56,569 bases of DNA from Paludibacteraceae bacterium (lineage in GTDB: Bacteria > Bacteroidota > Bacteroidia > Bacteroidales > Paludibacteraceae), in NCBI GenBank assembly GCA_024401475.1, contig JAKSKZ010000022.1:1-56569 (forward strand). The letters run 5' to 3'. Numbering within the stretch: position 1 is the first letter of the stretch; each line of letters starts with the position of its first letter. The notes below the pieces were generated by a model. That model was not told the origin of the DNA and did no database searches. It saw only the letters and a program-made list of their open reading frames with translations. A program made the position numbers and the translations under genes. Positions 54,638-56,569 of the stretch are shown here, piece after piece.

Positions 54638-56005
54638 ATGAAGAAAATCAACGTCAAGATAGCCATCTCTGCCATCATCATTTTGGGGTTGGCTATTCTC
54701 ACCATTGTTCGTTGGAATGCTTGGTTTGGCAATCCTGACGAACCAGCCTACTCCACAGCAAACAAAATCAATCGACTAACACTTACTTTAGGCAACAACG
54801 GTGAATACTCCAGAGCATTCAGTTGGGTTTACGGAGAGTCGCAAAGTGAAGGTTCGCTTGACATCACAAAAGTCGGCAGTACTGACACTTCTTCCATTCC
54901 AGCCGAATGCAACATCTGCCAATCTCGTTCAGGCAAGACGGCCTACTTCAGAGTTTACGTTGACTTCCTCACGCCAGGGGCCGACTACAAATATCGCGTC
55001 AAAAACGGCAATGAGGTTTCCCCATGGTACCAATTCTCCACGCTGGCCGATTCTGCTAAAAACAACTTCTCATTCCTCTATTTCGGAGACATCCAAGACT
55101 CCGACAGTAGCACTATCACGAGACAACTAATGAATGAGATTTACGAGAAAAACCAAGAATCGCAATTCGTCCTATTAGGCGGAGATTTCATCGAACGTCC
55201 CATGGATCTATACTACAACATGGCTCACGAAGGCTTGGGGAAGATGGCTCAAGAGTTGCCGATTCTTGCCGTCCCTGGCAATCATGAATATTTGAAAGGC
55301 ATAGTGAGAAAAATCGACGACAGATACCCTTACGCCTTCCCTTATTTCTTGAAATCGAATGTAAAGAAGAACCATGTGTTCTCTTTCCCTTACGGAAATG
55401 CACGTTTCTATTTCCTTGACTCCAACCGTGATTTTTGGAACTTCTTCGAACAACGTTCTTGGTTGAAAAACGAGTTGCAGAAATCAGATGCGCAATGGAA
55501 CATTGTTGTCCTTCACCACCCCATCTACTCCCTCAAGGGAGGACTGAACAACTGGTTCGTCAAACGATTCTTCCGTTCCGTCATCGAAAAGTCAAAAGTG
55601 GACATCGTGTTCCAAGCTCACGAACATGGGTACGGACGAAGAAGGACGACTGACGAAGTGGGCCATTGCACTCCGCTCTACTCTGTCTCTTATTTCTCAG
55701 AGAAAGCATACCTCCAAGACTTTAACGGCGACTACGAACGTTGGGGAACAGCCAACCGCTATTATCAGAAGATTAGCATCAACGGCGACACTCTATCATT
55801 CCGCACTTACACCGACCAACATGAACTTTATGATGACGTATGTCTCACCAAAAGCAACGGCCGTACCATCGCGACGGACAACGCTAACAACATTCCCGAG
55901 AATGTCATCGTCCCTGAATGGTTCCGCAGAGTGAAAGGAGAAAAGAAGACTCAAAAATATGAGCAACTAATCCAAGATTGGAAAGAGAAGAAAAGCAAAC
56001 AATAA
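54638..56005 (+). CDS. Membrane-anchored metallophosphoesterase, purple-acid-phosphatase-like
   Basis: A 455-residue protein with an N-terminal membrane anchor or signal (residues ~5-25, VKIAISAIIILGLAILTIV). A fibronectin-III-like purple acid phosphatase N-domain follows (~45-135), then the calcineurin-like domain with the five metal motifs: FGDIQD, GGDFIE, GNHEY, LHHPIY and QAHEHGYGR. The substrate is not predictable. The C-terminus is charged (GEKKTQKYEQLIQDWKEKKSKQ). The gene seems to be a single unit between the accessory region and purB. Confidence 0.85.
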   Translation: MKKINVKIAISAIIILGLAILTIVRWNAWFGNPDEPAYSTANKINRLTLTLGNNGEYSRAFSWVYGESQSEGSLDITKVGSTDTSSIPAECNICQSRSGKTAYFRVYVDFLTPGADYKYRVKNGNEVSPWYQFSTLADSAKNNFSFLYFGDIQDSDSSTITRQLMNEIYEKNQESQFVLLGGDFIERPMDLYYNMAHEGLGKMAQELPILAVPGNHEYLKGIVRKIDDRYPYAFPYFLKSNVKKNHVFSFPYGNARFYFLDSNRDFWNFFEQRSWLKNELQKSDAQWNIVVLHHPIYSLKGGLNNWFVKRFFRSVIEKSKVDIVFQAHEHGYGRRRTTDEVGHCTPLYSVSYFSEKAYLQDFNGDYERWGTANRYYQKISINGDTLSFRTYTDQHELYDDVCLTKSNGRTIATDNANNIPENVIVPEWFRRVKGEKKTQKYEQLIQDWKEKKSKQ

Positions 56006-56087
56006 CCAATTGATTGTGATATCTCAAAATCGGGACAGAGCTTCGATAAAACATCGACCTAATCCCCCAATTTTCCAACAAAAAGAT

Positions 56088-56095
56088 TAATTTTG
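56088..56095 (+). promoter_or_regulatory. -7 box for purB
   Basis: TAATTTTG followed by CATTTTTC. The start would be near 56102, leaving a leader of ~100 nt. I see no recognised riboswitch there. Confidence 0.55.
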
Positions 56096-56200
56096 CATTT
56101 TTCGGAAATCAACAAAGGCAGATAAATGTAAGCAATAGAGGATTCCTCTATCACGACAGTCTACATTGAATATGTCTAACATTTTTAAAATAAATAAATT

Positions 56201-56569
56201 ATGGAATTGAATGCATTGACAGCAATATCGCCCATCGACGGACGATACAGGAACAAAACTGAAGAATTGGCTTCTTATTTTTCAGAATACGCTCTAATCC
56301 GTTACCGCGTATTGGTTGAAGTCGAGTACTTCATCGCATTGTGCGACATCCCTTTGAAAAACCTCTCTTCCATAGACAAGAAAATTTATGGTTCGTTGAG
56401 AAAAATATACGAAGACTTCACTACTGCCGACGCTCAAAAAATCAAGGACATCGAGAAGGTGACTAATCATGACGTAAAAGCTGTAGAGTACTTCCTCAAA
56501 GAAAAATTCGACGTTCTCAACTTGCAAGCATATAAGGAGTTCATCCACTTCGGACTAACTTCTCAAGAT
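56201..56569 (+). CDS. purB: Adenylosuccinate lyase, 5' part
   Basis: The first 123 codons of PurB, cut by the window end. The enzyme splits SAICAR and adenylosuccinate with release of fumarate. The start (MELNALTAISPIDGRYRNKTEEL) is the family N-terminus, followed by VEYFIAL, VTNHDVKAVEYFL (with the conserved NHDVKAVE) and FIHFGLTSQ. The frame is open to the end of the window. Confidence 0.96.
   Translation, partial: MELNALTAISPIDGRYRNKTEELASYFSEYALIRYRVLVEVEYFIALCDIPLKNLSSIDKKIYGSLRKIYEDFTTADAQKIKDIEKVTNHDVKAVEYFLKEKFDVLNLQAYKEFIHFGLTSQD

Overview
The window looks like chromosome of a member of the Bacteroidales, probably an uncultured gut or host-associated lineage (an inference; no 16S rRNA gene is present). 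The support is: many promoters of the Bacteroidetes type (a -7 box TAnnTTTG, sometimes with TTTG upstream) and almost no Shine-Dalgarno sequences; a type IX secretion (T9SS) type B cargo with OmpA-like and PorP/SprF partners; a glycine-lipid acyltransferase pair; and a division/cell-wall (dcw) cluster in the Bacteroidetes order, with an FtsZ tail ending NNFLHNNVD.

Layout. 1-53 is a pure A run. 156-728 is an unknown Bacteroidetes protein, followed by purL (1084-4770). 5123-13727 is one surface-protein operon: a 2109-residue T9SS type B adhesin, a PD40/OmpA protein and a PorP/SprF protein. 13829-17444 holds a GNAT acetyltransferase, a uracil-DNA-glycosylase-like protein, a small frameshifted gene and a transglutaminase-like exported protein. 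17445-18385 has no credible protein gene but carries two similar promoter-core-hairpin units that look like tandem small RNA genes. 18386-19495 is a membrane-anchored AraC-type regulator. 19585-35248 (minus) is the dcw cluster mraZ-rsmH-ftsL-ftsI-murE-mraY-murD-ftsW-murG-murC-ftsQ-ftsA-ftsZ, followed by a YqeY-like gene. Its single promoter carries two exact MraZ boxes and a degenerate third. 35642-37460 is the glycine-lipid pair.

37783-54330 is a plastic accessory region with the housekeeping gene carB inside it. It holds two tandem ATPase-nuclease genes sharing a 1194-bp apparently identical core, a DUF4143-type ATPase with a fossil of a relative in front of it, and a second, different ATPase behind an array of inverted repeats. 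Between these lies a compact minus-strand locus (46635-52443): a PD-(D/E)XK-like protein; a fused metallopeptidase / Cas4-like FeS nuclease / DEDD exonuclease; a 90-residue protein; and a cytoplasmic leucine-rich-repeat protein whose last residues resemble the SSB C-terminal tail. Two copies of one 64-bp promoter element drive the two halves of this locus. It is the best candidate here for an undescribed, possibly defensive, system. carB has a leader resembling the UTP-sensitive pyrBI attenuator: a leader ORF, a U-rich tract and an intrinsic terminator. The window ends with an exported metallophosphoesterase and the start of purB.

All assignments come from reading the sequence and recalling family motifs; no database search was run.
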